DNA of 64,000 bases. It comes from Echinometra lucunter (lineage: Eukaryota; Echinodermata; Echinoidea; Camarodonta; Echinometridae). Shown in pieces: positions 34,109 through 46,380 of the stretch (within the stretch, counting starts at the first letter, position 1; every line of letters starts with the position of its first letter). The translations under genes and the position numbers were made by a program. Below the pieces are notes generated by a model. That model was not told the DNA's origin. It made no database searches and worked only from the letters and a program-made list of their open reading frames with translations. The stretch is taken from assembly GCA_029962745.1 (NCBI GenBank), contig CM057157.1:29392590-29456589 (forward strand), in the 5' to 3' direction.

Positions 34109-36540
34109 TGTTTCCCTCAGGAGAGATTCTGAGGTTGGGGGCACCACCACTGCGGTGTCCGTCGTCTGATATGAAAATTGCGTGCAGGAAGTAACGTTTT
34201 ATAACGCGAGATTTAATTTCTATGTGTGCGCGCGGGTAACGAAACGACTGTTTGGGTTATACACTTTTGAAAACTGCCCCACCGATGGAATTAAGTGTGA
34301 CTGTGTATGTATAGGCTAGAAGTTGATGTGGGGGGGGGGGGGGGTGGTAGTCATTAAACAAAAATTGGGGTGGAATTTTTTGAAAATTTCTATATAAAAA
34401 GTTTTTTTTTTTTAAATTCGGGGGGGGGGGGGGCATTGCCCCTCCCTGCCCCAGTATGCTTGAACAATTGTACAATATAACCTCGTTGATTTTAATTCGG
34501 AGCGAAAATTTTTTCCAGTAAAATGTTTGTCTTTGTGGTATAGAGAAATTCAATTGTGGTATTCAAATATCCATATCTAAGAAATATGAAAGGAAGAGTA
34601 TGTTATTGGCAGAGTCTCAAGTACAGATTAAAATCTTATCTAGTTTTTGGTGGAAGAGATTTATTTAAATAAGTTACCGTTTGGCAAGAGTTAGTGACGG
34701 ACAAAAAAAAAAAAAAAACACGATGAAATTTTAGATTTTTAGATTTCACCAATTTTCTATCAGTATTATAACGGATAGAAACATAGTAACTGGAAATAAT
34801 CTTATCTTATAGCTTCAATATTCTATCAATCGATGTTCAACATTTCAAAGTCCAACTGAACACCTGGGGGATGATTAGCCGTTCACAAGAAATCAAGGAT
34901 CAATTTCGTATACAGATACACACACACATGCACACGTACACCCACACTCACACACACAACCACACACCCTCACGCATACACCCGAATGCACAGCACCGGC
35001 GTAAATCCACTTTGAGGAGTGGGGGGGGGGGGGTGATCGACTTTTTTGCCGATTTTTTTTTCTGTCGAACTCAGACTTAACTATAAACACGCGCCCTCAC
35101 CCACCTGCAGACCCCCTTACACACATTTTTATAACCATTTTTCTGATTTTCAATGGCATTTCCAAATAGAAATTATATTATATGATGAGCGAGAAAAGCA
35201 AGCGAGCCAAAAAATAACCACTTTTCTGGTTTTCACTCGCATTTTCAAACAAATTCTAAAATATGATGACCGAGCGACGTGAGCGAGCCAAAAATAGGCG
35301 TTTTTCTGGTTTTAAATCACATTTTAAAATAGAAATTCTAAACTAAGATGGTTGTTTATGACAGATTATTAAAAAATTTTATTAACTGATTAATTCAAAT
35401 ATCATTTCTTCCTTAAAAAGTGTTTTTTTTTTCTTCTCTAAAATTTGCCAAAATACGTACTTCGGTGGCACTTAATTCAACTTGAAGCCAAATTTAATAT
35501 ATTTTTTTGTAATTCATGTTCCAATGTACTGATATTCAATACGCACCAAGTGGCGATACGATTATGATATTTTTATTTTCCTCTTTTCATTTAAAAGCTT
35601 CTTATGAGAAGCAATGTTATGCGTGGTGGATTGCATGCTGATAGTTTTGTAAATATTACAAATCTGGAACTACAATTTCGATGTACTTTCATTGTTGTTG
35701 TTTTTCTAATACGTATTGAAAAGTAGCAGGATCGATTTATGTAATATCAAAGCAAATGAGTAAAGTTGCATACTTCTGTATTCAATAATTTAGTTCTTCA
35801 TATTTTAATTTTGCATTTACAAACTTGCATTTTCAAATCATGATTTTTAAGTGAATATTCAATACCCTATCTGTTTTATTGCATCTATAAGATATAAGGA
35901 AGTTCTATGCAAACATGTGGAACCTATGTCTCTGCACTGCTCTCTTTCATGATAAGAATAAACCTCACTTTAATGTCGGGTCAAATTCATTTGCATATTG
36001 TATTTTTCGAACAGATTGACTCTTGATAAATTAATCATGACATAACCATATCATTACATATAAATACATAATCAAACGATCCATACGTTGCCATGTGATG
36101 CAGCGGTGCAGAGACATAGTGTTCATTAGGTTCCGTAAGTTTAATATATTTCATGGTTGAGGTGCTCAGAATCAGTGAACTTGTCATTATGAAAGTTAAT
36201 CCCTTGATTAACGCTTTAGGAGCTCATCATTATCATCATCATCATCATCGTCATAATCACCATCATCATCATCATTCACTCTTATGTCACGATCTATCTT
36301 TACATCCTCATTCCATCTCTTTCCATCTCATGATCATTACTACTGTCATACTACTACGACACAGAAACTTTACATGCGAACCAATTGTTACACCTTTAAT
36401 CACAATAGATTGGTATTAATAACCATTTTATATCACTACTGACCTAGATCTGTTATCCATTTACAATACCAACAGTTTATCCTCTGATAGTAAATATTAC
36501 TCTACTGATGAATTTATTTCTAGTTTTCAAAAAGAGGGCA
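34109..36540. other. Copy A spacer between foldback and LINE
   Basis: 34109-34644 and 35712-36540 match copy B. 34645-35712 is absent from copy B and holds CA-rich DNA (34918-34985), a poly-G run (35021-35032) and GAGCGACGTGAGCGAGCC-like motifs. CAT/ATC triplets at 36225-36270. No gene. Confidence 0.5.
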
Positions 36541-36544
36541 TAGA

Positions 36545-37200
36545 TTCAGTCTACTTCACGTAAATGCTAGAAGTCTAAGCAAAAATTTCGATTCCCTTGA
36601 AACAATGCTTTTTACTCTGAACAATTTTCCCTTTTCTGTTATTGGTGTCACGGAAACTTGGCTTCATAATACCTCGCCTAACTTATTTAACTTGAAAAAT
36701 TATACACTGATCAGACAAGATCGTGAAGAAAAGAGAGGAGGGGGTATAGCATTTTATGTCAATGAACAACTACAATTTAAACTCCGAAAAGAAATGTCAT
36801 TAAAACAAAGTGAATCTTTGTTTTTAGAAATCATAAATTCTAACAACAAATATATAATAGTTGGATTAATTTACAGACCTCCTCATGGTCCTAATAATTC
36901 ATTTTCTGAAGATCTTGATAAATGCCTTCATACTTTTACGGGAGAAGGTAAACAATTATATTTAATGGGTGATTTTAATATTGACCTTTTATCGCAAAGT
37001 AGCTATCATGATTCTTCACATTACTTATTCTAACAAATCCACATATACATAAACCAACTAGGATTGATGGTCAATCTTCAACTCTTATAGATAATATTTT
37101 TTCCAATATTTTTGACAAAGAAATGATAAGTGGATTACTGTACTCCGATTTATCTGACCATGTGCCAATTTTTGTAATGTGTAATAATGATATTTCAATG
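36545..37200 (+). pseudogene. LINE AP-endonuclease domain, copy A
   Basis: Motifs in order: LLHVNARSL (metal-binding Asn), GVTETWL (Glu), KRGGGIAFYV, GLIYRPPHG (Tyr), LMGDFNIDLL (Asp/Asn). After a frameshift near 37020 come NPHIHKPTRIDG, TLIDNIFSN and DLSDHVPIF (the SDH end box). All residues expected for an APE-type endonuclease can be seen across the break. Confidence 0.8.
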
Positions 37201-37957
37201 AAAAAGTCAGATAAATCAAGCATTTATAGGAAGGAAACACCCCAAAACATTGAATCTTTCCTAAGGGATCTAGCGACAGAAGAATGGTTGGATATCTATA
37301 GTGAATAAGACGTAAATATTGCATACGACAATTTTCATGAAAATTTTCACATGTGTTACGAAAAAAATTGCCTTCTGGTATCTGCAAAAAAGAATAATAA
37401 AGGTGGTAAAATGCCATAGATAACAAAAGCAATATTACGATCCATAGACAAAAGGAATAAACTTTATAAGACTTATTTGACAAACTCTACTACTGATAAT
37501 AAAAACAATTATAAAACGTACCGAAATAAATTAACTAATTATCATTCGAACTTCTCGTAAAATGTACTATTCTGATAAACTCAACAGAGTGAAATCTAAT
37601 ATGAAATCTACATGGGAGATTATAAATGATTTGATTGACAAAAAAAGAAAAGAATCACCCAGTGATAATTTTACAATGGATAATACAAACCATCAAGTCC
37701 GAAGACATAGCTCATACCTTAAATTCCTTTTTCGTAAACATAGGACCTAATTTAGCAAATAAACTCAATAAACCGAACGAAAGCTTTACTAAATTTATCC
37801 CTGAACCTGCAACTTCTTCACTATTTTTGAATCCCACAAATCCTAATGAAATAATCGAAATAACAAAAAATCTAAAGTCAAACAAATCACAGGGTCACGA
37901 CGGAGTTCGTAATTTCTTCCTTAAACAAGTTTTACATTTTACTGCATCCCCTCTAAC

Positions 37958-39446
37958 CAGAGGCGTCGATCCATTTTTCGGATTGGGGGGGGGGGGGGCA
38001 AGACGACCAAGCGGAGATGAACCCACGGCTACTATTTGTACACACACACACCCTCACATATATGCATACATACATACATATGTATATATATACATATATA
38101 TATATATATATAACATAGGCCTATATCAACGTGAAGCATTTTCAAATTGGGGAAATTAGGCAACTTGCTATGTGAACCATCCTGCTTTTTTTTTTTCAAT
38201 CAAAATAACAAATTTCTTGTTATGAGAGAAGGGTTTAGTTATCATAAAGGCATAAATGTTACCTAATTATGTATATGCTTACCTCGCTGCCAAATATGAA
38301 CTCTACTTTGTCACATCGTTGGTCCATTGTTGCTGCCCCCCAACCACTCTGTTTTTTTTTAATATTACGAGCGAGCGAAGCGAGCGAGGAAGCACATACT
38401 GTTTTTCATGGTAGATGTAGTAAACCCTTCGGCAAATTACGCTGTGAGCCAATGAAACATCTACATTATCTATTCGGTCTCATCTCACCGAATTCGTTTG
38501 CTTTTCAAAAGCATTAATATGAAACGAGCGAGCGCAGCGAGCGAGGAAAAATATACCCTTTTCCATATGATAGAAGTGTTATTTCGTCATCATAATAGAT
38601 AAAAATGTGGTATGCGCTATACAAGAACGGAATATTATTATCATCATTATCATCAGAATACACTATAAACCTGTCATGCCTGTATGATATCTAAATAATA
38701 CATCCGATCACCTGTGTGCCGAATATGACACTGTTTTAGCTACCTCGCTTGCAGTCCGAATCCATTCTGTTTCTACCATAGCGAGCAAAGTCAAGGACCG
38801 ATCCTGGCAAAATTATATGGATTCGTCCCAAAATCTTTGACAACAACCTTGCTGCAAAAATAAAATTATATTTTGGAATCTCGCTGCTATAATAAGCTAC
38901 TTGCTGCCCGAAATTATCTTGTATCTAGCTTTTACCAGCGAGAGTAGCGAGCGAGTTAACGAAAAATGTGTTTTTGTTTTGCGGGTTTTTTTTCTTTTCA
39001 TCCAAGCCGTTGTCTCCTGAAAGTTTATCTATTTTTAGGTCAACTGGCCGCTCGATTTCTAGGAGTGATATCTTGTTTGGTTATATTACTTCCTATAAGT
39101 AGAAGAATAGTATAACATTAGATAGAAACACAAGATGCAAACCGATTTCCTTTCATAAGAATAGTAATTATCATCGGCATTGGTTAAGATACCTAAATGC
39201 GAGCGAGCGAAGCGAGTGAGCGCTTCCCAGTTTCCCATTTTCTTTCTTTTTTCTTGTTTTACGCTTTCATTTCACTTCCTTTCTTCCTTTTCCTTTCTTT
39301 TCTCTTTCTTTTTTCTTTTTCCTTTTTTCTTTTTTATTTTTTTGGTTGGGAAATTATTGGGGGGCAAAATGGTATCTTTGCCCCCCGAAATTTTCTTGGG
39401 GGGGGGGGGGGCAAACCCCCCCCCCCCCCCAGGATCGACGCCTCTG
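37958..39446. mobile_element. hAT-like non-autonomous element, 1489 bp, inserted in the LINE
   Basis: Ends CAGAGGCGTCGATCC and GGATCGACGCCTCTG are perfect inverted repeats with the CAG-start typical of hAT elements. The target CCTCTAAC is duplicated at 37950-37957 and 39447-39454, the 8-bp length expected for hAT. Copy B has the uninterrupted site at 62072-62079. Inside are poly-G/poly-C runs, (TA)n, and repeated GCGAGCGAAGCGAGCGAG motifs (38368, 38523, 38937, 39197). No transposase frame was found. Confidence 0.9.
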
Positions 39447-39454
39447 CCTCTAAC

Positions 39455-40316
39455 TCACATTTTTAATCTATCAGTTAACACTGGGAAATGTCCCGAGTCC
39501 CTAAAAATTGCAAAGGTAAACCCTGTTTTCAAAAAAGACAGTCCTCATGAAATAAGTAATTACAGGCCTATAACCATTCTCTCCAGCATATCAACAATCC
39601 TAGAAAAGTTTATTTACAAAAGGCTATATACGTTTTTTGGATACATTCCATTTCTTAAATTTAAATCAATATGGTTTCAGAAAAAGTCATTCAACCGACC
39701 TAGCTTTAGTACAATATTATGATAAACTAACAAATGCCATGGCCAATAAAGAGCATGTAATAGGAGTATTTATGGACTTATCAAAAGCTTTTGATACGCT
39801 TGACCACCAGATTCTACTTCAAAAAACTTCAGTCTTATGGAATTCGTGGAGTTGCTCTCTCCTGGTTTAAGAGCTATTTATCTAACAGACAACAATATGT
39901 AGTGTATAATGATCTTTCTTCAAATTTTCCACAAATTAAATGCGGTGTTCCACAAGGATCAATATTAGACCCGTTACTTTTTTGATATATATTAATGATT
40001 TAACCAATACATCGTCTCTCTTATCCTTCATATTATTTGCAGATGACAACAACATCTTCTGCTCACATAAAAACTTAAATACCCTAGTAAATACACTTAA
40101 TGGGTAACCAAAATTATCTTTGTGGTTGAAATGCAATAATTTTTCCCTTAATACAAATAAAACCAATTGCATTTATTTCAAACACGTAAATTTTCATGTC
40201 AATGACTTTCCTTACAACATACTTATAGATAATGAACCTCTCGAAAGAAAGCAAAAAACAAAATTTTTGGGTGTCATTATCGATGAAAATTTAAATTGGA
40301 ACGAACGTATACGTCA
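39455..40316 (+). pseudogene. LINE reverse transcriptase core, copy A
   Basis: Blocks: [44 protein letters not shown] (catalytic Asp), [28 protein letters not shown], and LFADDNNIF (an F.DD catalytic box). An extra base at about 39827 and a lost base near 39981 break the frame, and both lesions are shared with copy B. Confidence 0.85.
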
Positions 40317-40489
40317 ACCGATGTGTTGGCTCAGTAGGTAGAGCGTCCACCTCACAATCGGGAGGTCGCGGGTTCGAACCCCGGCCGCGTCATACCAAAA
40401 GACGTTAAAAGATGCTCAGTGGCTGCCGGCCCCACGATTAATTTGGCAAAAAAGAATTTCATTTCTCGGACAATAAAATTTGGAGATAT
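40317..40489 (+). mobile_element. tRNA-derived SINE inserted in LINE copy A
   Basis: TGTTGGCTCAGTAGGTAGAG (A-box) and CGGGTTCGAACCCCGG (B-box) form a tRNA-like head, followed by AAAAGACGTTAAAAGATGC. Copy B reads straight from ATACGTCA to TATAACTACTTC at this point (about 62937), so the insertion is specific to copy A. It is not a functional tRNA because the acceptor stem does not pair. Confidence 0.8.
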
Positions 40490-40529
40490 AACTACTTCTT
40501 TTTCGAGGAATGTTGGTATACTGTATAAG

Positions 40530-41503
40530 ATAAAGCGATATAAAAGATGGGTGACATAAAACAAGGTTTCTGATTGGTCGGATTCACTCTTCTTGCCATG
40601 GCGTAATTCGTTATAATTATGACCACGACTGTGCTATAATAGCGCCGTTATATTGCAAGCTTATTTATGTAAAAAATCCCATAGGCAATTGTATCGATAA
40701 CTTACGAATTATCGATAATACGCAGTTCGTTGCACTTTGTCAATGTACGTTGCAATGTACGCCTTCCCGGAAAAAGGCCACTAACGCGCACGTGCGCGAA
40801 ATGTACGTTTTCGAGAAAAACGCGAATGAAGTTTTGACCTTATTTTGAGCTTTTAGCAGCTAGTGTATTATTTTTCCGTCCTAACTCTCAAACTTTCTGA
40901 CAGAGCAAGATTTTTTATTCAATGATAGTTTGTGCTTTTATTTAAAACACTCTAAAGATTTTCTAAGCATTAGCATTTTATCCTTAACGGCTTTCTTCCG
41001 GTTCCCGGACAATGCGAGAGTACGTAAATCCAGTTCGCGGAAAAAGGCCGCTAATGCGAATCGGTCTATGCGCGTAAGCACGTTGAGTGAGGAGGAATTC
41101 ACGTGCTCCTGTAATTTTTTTTTTTTACTTATTACGTCATAATGACGTCAAACTGAGGTTCGAGAATGGTACGAGAAGAAAGCTTATGACATGCTTTTTC
41201 CATTTCTGCAATGAAAAAAAAATGGCGGGAAAATTGAGAAAAGGTCGCTAACGGCCTTTTTCCGGGAAGCCGACGACTGTTTGTTGAGCTCTGATCCCAA
41301 GAGCAGTTTCTCATCTTATATATCTCATAGTACATGATCGTTTTCGTCAAATATACCATAAAATGTGCATCCATAGAAATAGAATTTCTCTCGTGCACTG
41401 TATCTCACCTCGGCCTACGGCCTCGGTGACATATAATGCACTTGAGAAATTCTAAAGCTAACGATGCACATATTACGGTATATTCATCTCCAGAGCATGC
41501 ACT
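40530..41503. mobile_element. DNA-transposon derivative in LINE copy A, with two nested hairpin elements
   Basis: The LINE frame stops after RNVGILYKIK (near 40535) and resumes at YNIPCKTLIML (41507). The insert contains a hairpin MITE at 41351-41483 (ATAAAATGTGCATC..., CACCTCGGCC/CGGTGACAT arms), also present in copy B, and the copy-A-only element at 40761-41279. Confidence 0.6.
40761..41279. mobile_element. About 0.52-kb MITE with CTTCCCGGAAAAAGGCC ends, copy A only
   Basis: CTTCCCGGAAAAAGGCCAC at the left is inverted as GGCCTTTTTCCGGGAAG at the right. An internal CGGAAAAAGGCCGCTAATGCG copy is near 41038. In copy B, GCAATGTA joins directly to GTTTGTTGAG (63201-63218), so it was gained in A or lost from B. 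Confidence 0.7.
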
Positions 41504-41808
41504 ATATGTATAATATCCCTTGTAAAACGCTCATTATGCTGTTTAATTCATTGATATTACCGCATATAACATATTGCAATTTAGTATGGGCCACCAGCAA
41601 CAAAACAAAAATCAACTCTATTTACTTATTGCAAAAGAAAGCCCTTCGCATTTGTATCGGTTCACAATATTTATCTCATACCAGACCAATATTCTACCAA
41701 TTAAAAACTCTACCAGTATTTGACATTAATTCACTTCAAAGTTTACTGTTTATATTCAAGTATCTAAATGACATGCTCCCACTTTCATTTCAAAACTTTT
41801 ATACTTAA
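41504..41808 (+). pseudogene. LINE C-terminal region, copy A
   Basis: YNIPCKTLIMLFNSLILPHI, then TYCNLVWATSNKTKINSI, LLQKKALRICIGSQYL and LLFIFKYLNDMLPLSFQNF: the usual post-RT region of CR1-type LINEs. It is open for over 100 codons but cut off from the RT core by the insertion at 40530-41503. Confidence 0.8.
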
Positions 41809-42486
41809 ACAAAACTATTCACGCCTACCCTACTCGCATTTCTTCCAATCTTCATTTAGTCAACCCCAAAATACCTATTGCCCACAGATCCATAAGACAC
41901 CATGGTCCAGACCTTTGGAATCCTCTCCCAGAATCAATTAAATCCAGTTGTTCCCTCCATTCATTTAAGGCCGAAGTTAAGACCATGTTACTATCAGAAT
42001 ATGCAAGGTAAAATTTCTGTGTCAACTCTTCCGTCTTTCACGACGCCATCCTTTATACCATTCAAATCATTACCAGTGTAATCCTTATCATCATCTTTAA
42101 TCATCATCATTTAATCATCATCATCATAATCATCATCATCATCATTTTCACTATCCTTTCAAGTTTGGATTTCAAATATTTTTTATCCATTCTGCTGATT
42201 TGATATGTTTATCTATTTAATATTTATTTGGGGTTGCCATATTTTCAAGCATATTGCTTATAATGGCAATCCTTCTCCCGCAAATGATTTTATGTTTAAG
42301 GAATTATGTTTAATGAATTACAATAATTTGAAAATGTTTCATTTATATTTTTTTTAGAAAAATGATTGTATATAAATACTTGTATATTTGTGATTTATTG
42401 TCAAAAGTATCTTTTTTGTATATTATGTTACCAACATGTCAATATGTATGCAGAAGAAAATAAAGCAAATCAAATCAAATCAAATA

Positions 42487-42738
42487 TGTGCATTATAGAC
42501 AAAATAGTATAGACGAAAAGGTAGCATACGCGGATTTGCCTCATTTGCATATAAGGTACAGCGTCATCATTCAGTCCTAGAGTATTTAGGCTCCGCCCAT
42601 TCGGTAACATTTCATGGCTTCCCGAAGCCCCGATACAATTAGATATCGATTTCAGTCCATGCATTTCCTGTCCAGTGACCAGTGCTATGCCTCCTCAATG
42701 AGGCCTCCTGACTCTACTCGGAGACATAACGAGCTATT
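42487..42738. other. Short spacer, nothing recognised
   Basis: Intronic DNA between the LINE tail and the next MITE. It starts ATGTGCATTATAGAC, resembling the hairpin MITE at 41351. Confidence 0.3.
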
Positions 42739-43332
42739 TTAAAGGAGAATGCAACCCAAACATCTGTGTGCTTCCAGTGAATGAAGAAGAATGAATTACA
42801 AGAAGAGTAATCAGTGAAAGTTGAGCAAAATTGGACAAGCTATTCAAGAGTTATGAAGTTTGAAAGTTTAAGTAAATCCTTATTATCGGATCCTTGAATT
42901 GGCAACTTTGCCGGTATCTGTGATGTCATCGTGGACAACTCTCCATTCATTTTGTACACAGAATTTAACATTTTCTTTATTTTCAAGAAAAATAGAAATT
43001 CTATTGATTTATTTTTTGAGTATGACATGGCTATATCAATTCCCCAAAGATTTTGGTTAAGAATTATGTGGATTCTTGACTTGAAACTTCGTATAAATCA
43101 CTTTTTTTGAAAAATTATGTACAAAATGAATTGAGAGTCGTCAACGATGACATCACAGATGCTGGCAAAGTTGCCAATTCAAGGATCCCCATAATAGGGA
43201 TTTACTGAAACATTCAAAATTCATAACTCTTGAACAGATTGCCCGATTTTGCTCAAACTTTCACTGTTTACTCTTCTTGGTCATCTTTATTCACAAAAAG
43301 CCCACTGATGCCTGGGTTGCATTCTCCTTTAA
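42739..43332. mobile_element. 594-bp foldback MITE with TTAA ends
   Basis: TTAA-AGGAGAATGCAACCC at the left is inverted at the right. The arms (about 270 bp) include GAATTGGCAACTTTGCC and GTGATGTCATCG against CGATGACATCAC and GGCAAAGTTGCCAATTC. A TTAA target is typical of piggyBac transposases; family membership is inferred. A related fragment is at 53750-54015. Confidence 0.7.
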
Positions 43333-43699
43333 GGTAAGGCAATAAAATCTGACGTTTTCCCATATTCTCAATTGTCATGCACTTTATAAGTAGCACAGTT
43401 CTACGTATTGTCATCATGAAAATAAAAACTTTAAATAAGCATCCGATCGAGTCAATAATGTGATTAAATCTGACTGACTGCATCGTTCAGTTTGACAAGG
43501 TGTCAATTTTAATGCAATGTCGCCGACCGTATTTTTAATATCAAGAATGAATAAACTTTAAAAAAGGTGCTTAATTTTCCTCACAAACAGCCTATTCCCT
43601 ATTTTTCATACTATTTTCATTTACATGCAATGGTCGAGTTAGAGCTTTACCTCTATTAAAAAGTGCTCTTACAGTGCGACTTTCGCACATGATTTTTTT

Positions 43700-43792
43700 T
43701 GAAGTCCTTACCGTGGGAAGGATCCCCCACACCCTCCCCCGCTCCCTCGCCGCTAGCGCCACCACTATTTCAAATTCCTGGATCCGCCACTG
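43700..43792 (-). mobile_element. Solo hAT-like end
   Basis: On the minus strand 43792 begins CAGTGGCGGATCCAGGAATT followed by a G-rich stretch, a common hAT terminal sequence. The other end was not found. Confidence 0.4.
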
Positions 43793-44443
43793 ACTTTAGG
43801 TGTTGACAATTTTTCTGACAAGTTTAGCAGCCAATGTAAGTAAAAGCATCGATGTTCGTCATGGTATCCATGCAGGCCAATTTATCAAAATAGGTTCTGT
43901 TTCTATAAGTTTCGATATTTAGTATAGGATTTCCCGGCCAAATTCGCAAGTTTGTCATTCAAATCCATTTACTTTGCATTCAAATTCGACGATTTTACTG
44001 CTGTCAGGTGTATCTCGGATTCAAATCCGTATTAATAGTTTTCAAATCTATAAAATTCTCTTTCGAATCTACATATTTCTCATTCAAATTCATGAAAAAG
44101 CTGATTCTTTCACTATCTTGTCTTTCAATTTAGTGCAACACGAATTGCTGACGTCGCGACGTTGTCATTCCAGCATTCTAATTCGTTTTTAGCATTTAAT
44201 TTAGCACTTTGAGCAGTTAAATTCGAGGGTTGATATAAAATGATTGTTTACACATCTTTATCATTCAATTTTTCTTTCATGTTGTGTTTTTCTTTTATGA
44301 TGTAGATATTTTTATTGAGCTAACAATCAGAAGGTGAGTTATGTCATCAATTTACGTATTTTTCATACTAATGATTTATGAAATTCATATATTCGGGTCA
44401 TTAGTGTCCTGTTCTTTTTAATTTCATAACCATGGACATTCAG

Positions 44444-44595
44444 CATTAGTGTAAACAGGTCCTTATACGGGGGGGGGGGGGGGGATGATTAACCCATTCG
44501 TACATATTTTTGTACGCACATAATGAGTCCGCCTCAAAATGCGAGGGAATGCATCCCCACCCCCCCCCCCCCCATCCTCCGCTATCTACGCCCCT
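44444..44595. mobile_element. Small hAT-like insertion with 8-9 bp flanking repeat
   Basis: GACATTCAG flanks both sides (44435-44443 and 44596-44604). The right end reads, inverted, CAGGGGCGTAGATAGCGGAGG, a hAT-type terminus. The left end is only loosely similar. Poly-G and poly-C runs inside. Confidence 0.45.
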
Positions 44596-45059
44596 GACAT
44601 TCAGATTTTATTGTAAATAAAACAAAGGCAAAAAACAAAAAAAAAACAAAAAAAAACATTCATCTACTGACATTATTGATGGTCTCAAGAGGATTGTAAA
44701 TTTTAAAATTGTCTCGTGTTTCCTCGTAACAAAGGAAAAGTTCTTGAAAACATAGAAGGATGATGTACATGTAATTGTGATTGGTGTAGGGACTCGTGTC
44801 CAAAATTGTGAGCATAATTCTTTTTAGTTTGTAGTCAGAGGGGCGATTAGGGCTCCCTTCCCCCTTGTCCCAGGCAATATACGTGCCCATAAAGCGCCAG
44901 CGCCTAGCCCCGGTTTTCGCCCCTCTTTACTGAATTTCTGACAGCGCCCCAAATTTACTATCCTGAAAATACCGTTATGCCATTAAAAGAAATAGCAGAA
45001 CAGACCATACCAACAAAGCATGTTTTTATATTCGCATTTTATTGTAAATGTCAAATATA

Positions 45060-46035
45060 GGTTTTCCCGGCCGAATTCGTCAAAACAGCATTCAATTTCA
45101 TGATCAAACATTCAAATTCAAGCAATTTATAGTCCATCGGTTTTCCACTGTTTCAATTTAACACTTTTTGCGTTAAATTTTTTTTAAAACATTGAAATTA
45201 GTAAAATTATCATTCAAATTAAATGTGTTTTGATTCAATTTGGTAATGAATAACCGTCATTCAATTTCGCCAAGTTTGAGAGGAAGAAGAAATTCCTTGC
45301 TGAATTGCGGTTTCATTTTCATCTTTAGGCAATCACTTTCGCACTTATACGCCATTCAATTAGAACAACGAAGTGGTCTCTATCTCTTTTTCATTTCCAA
45401 TTTTATTCTCTTTAATTCTTTATATCTTTTCTGTCATTATATTTGACATTCATATTTCTTTTTTTAAAGTTTATTTATGTCATTATTATTTTATTCCCAT
45501 GTGGTCTTATTCTTTATCTTTGCCATTCAGTATAAAATGCCTGTCAAACATGGTCATGGTTTATTCATTGTGGCCTTTATTTGCATATTTGTGAGAGGGT
45601 TTCTTTTTGCATTTCTTGTTTTTTCCATCTGCTAAATGCTAATGAATCCCAATCTTGTTCTTTCTACATTCATAATTTTCATATAAGCAGAAACACACAC
45701 AGACTCATTACCGCAAGATGAAAAACACTGCACAAATGTCAAAACTGTATGCCTATTCATGAAATTGTATGCCAAGATTCTTCTCACGTCATGTCCTGCG
45801 CGAATTAGAAAGCTGTTTACACGAAGTGAATGTTGTTTACACAGATAATTAAAAATGATTTTTTTCTGCACTTTTATATTTTAACAATAGTAAATCGCAT
45901 GCTAAAAAAAATCAAATTGAACGATAATATTTGCTTTTTAAATGTTGATCCACATTGTCAATCAATTTCGCGCGAAATTGAACGAAAATATGCGTTGACT
46001 CCAATGATAAGTTTACGTAGATGGGCGGGAAAACC
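45060..46035. mobile_element. Inner foldback element, same family, nested
   Basis: GGTTTTCCCGGCCGAATTCG at the left and GGGCGGGAAAACC at the right, flanked by TATA on both sides (45056-45059, 46036-46039). Left arm motifs are ATTCAATTTCATG-like; right arm motifs are CGAAATTGAACG-like. Confidence 0.7.
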
Positions 46036-46380
46036 TATATTAATATGACTAACAAACAAAACTAACAAACAAACTAAAACACGTGTGATTTGCATTACTT
46101 TCCCTTAACGTGAATGAACATATTTCGAATATGAATGTTCGGTGTTAATTTGAATGCTGGAAATGACGCCTCGACAGGTGTCGGCGAATTTGAATGCCAA
46201 TTAAGCAGTTTTTAAATTGAATGATATATCTATGAAATCCTTCGATTAAAATGTTAAATCAAAAAATAAAACAGGAGAATTGAAAAATAATTTGCATGGC
46301 AAAATCAATTTGGGCGAATTTGAATGCAAAGAAAATGAATTTGAATCACAAACTTGCGATTTTGGCCGGGAAATCCTATA

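Larger units (their letters stand above)
28648..41806. repeat. Segmental duplication copy A (direct, partner 52614-63735)
   Basis: Colinear with copy B over the Penelope fragment, Ig-like exon, CCAGTTG foldback and LINE. Unaltered stretches such as 31500-31800 are about 95 percent identical by eye. Copy A alone holds the hAT element (37958-39446), a SINE (40317-40489), a MITE (40761-41279) and about 1.07 kb at 34645-35712. The right edge is near 41806, where copy A continues into the LINE 3' end and copy B does not. The left edge in copy B is hidden by the N gap. Confidence 0.85.
36541..42486 (+). mobile_element. CR1/Jockey-type LINE, copy A, interrupted by younger insertions
   Basis: Order on the plus strand: AP endonuclease, linker, reverse transcriptase, C-terminal region, 3' UTR and an (AAATC)n tail at 42466-42486. 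It is interrupted by the hAT-like element (37958-39446), a SINE (40317-40489) and a DNA element with nested MITEs (about 40540-41500). Frameshifts and stops in both domains make it inactive. The 3' part beyond 41806 is missing in copy B. Confidence 0.8.
43927..46376. mobile_element. Outer foldback element of the GGTTTTCCCGGCC / ATTCAAATTCG family
   Basis: Ends GGATTTCCCGGCCAAA and TTTGGCCGGGAAATCC are inverted, each flanked by TATA (43923-43926, 46377-46380). The arms consist of many CATTCAAATTCG motifs every 20-30 bp, pointing one way in the left arm and the opposite way in the right arm. The right arm also carries GACGCCTCGACAGGTGTCGG. It holds a second family member (45060-46035) and a small 44444-44595 insertion. 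Confidence 0.75.

Noticed and set aside
40322..40395. tRNA gene on the plus strand (also tRNA-like heads at 32944-33013 and 58155-58226, minus)
   Set aside because: A- and B-boxes are present but acceptor stems do not pair and SINE bodies follow.
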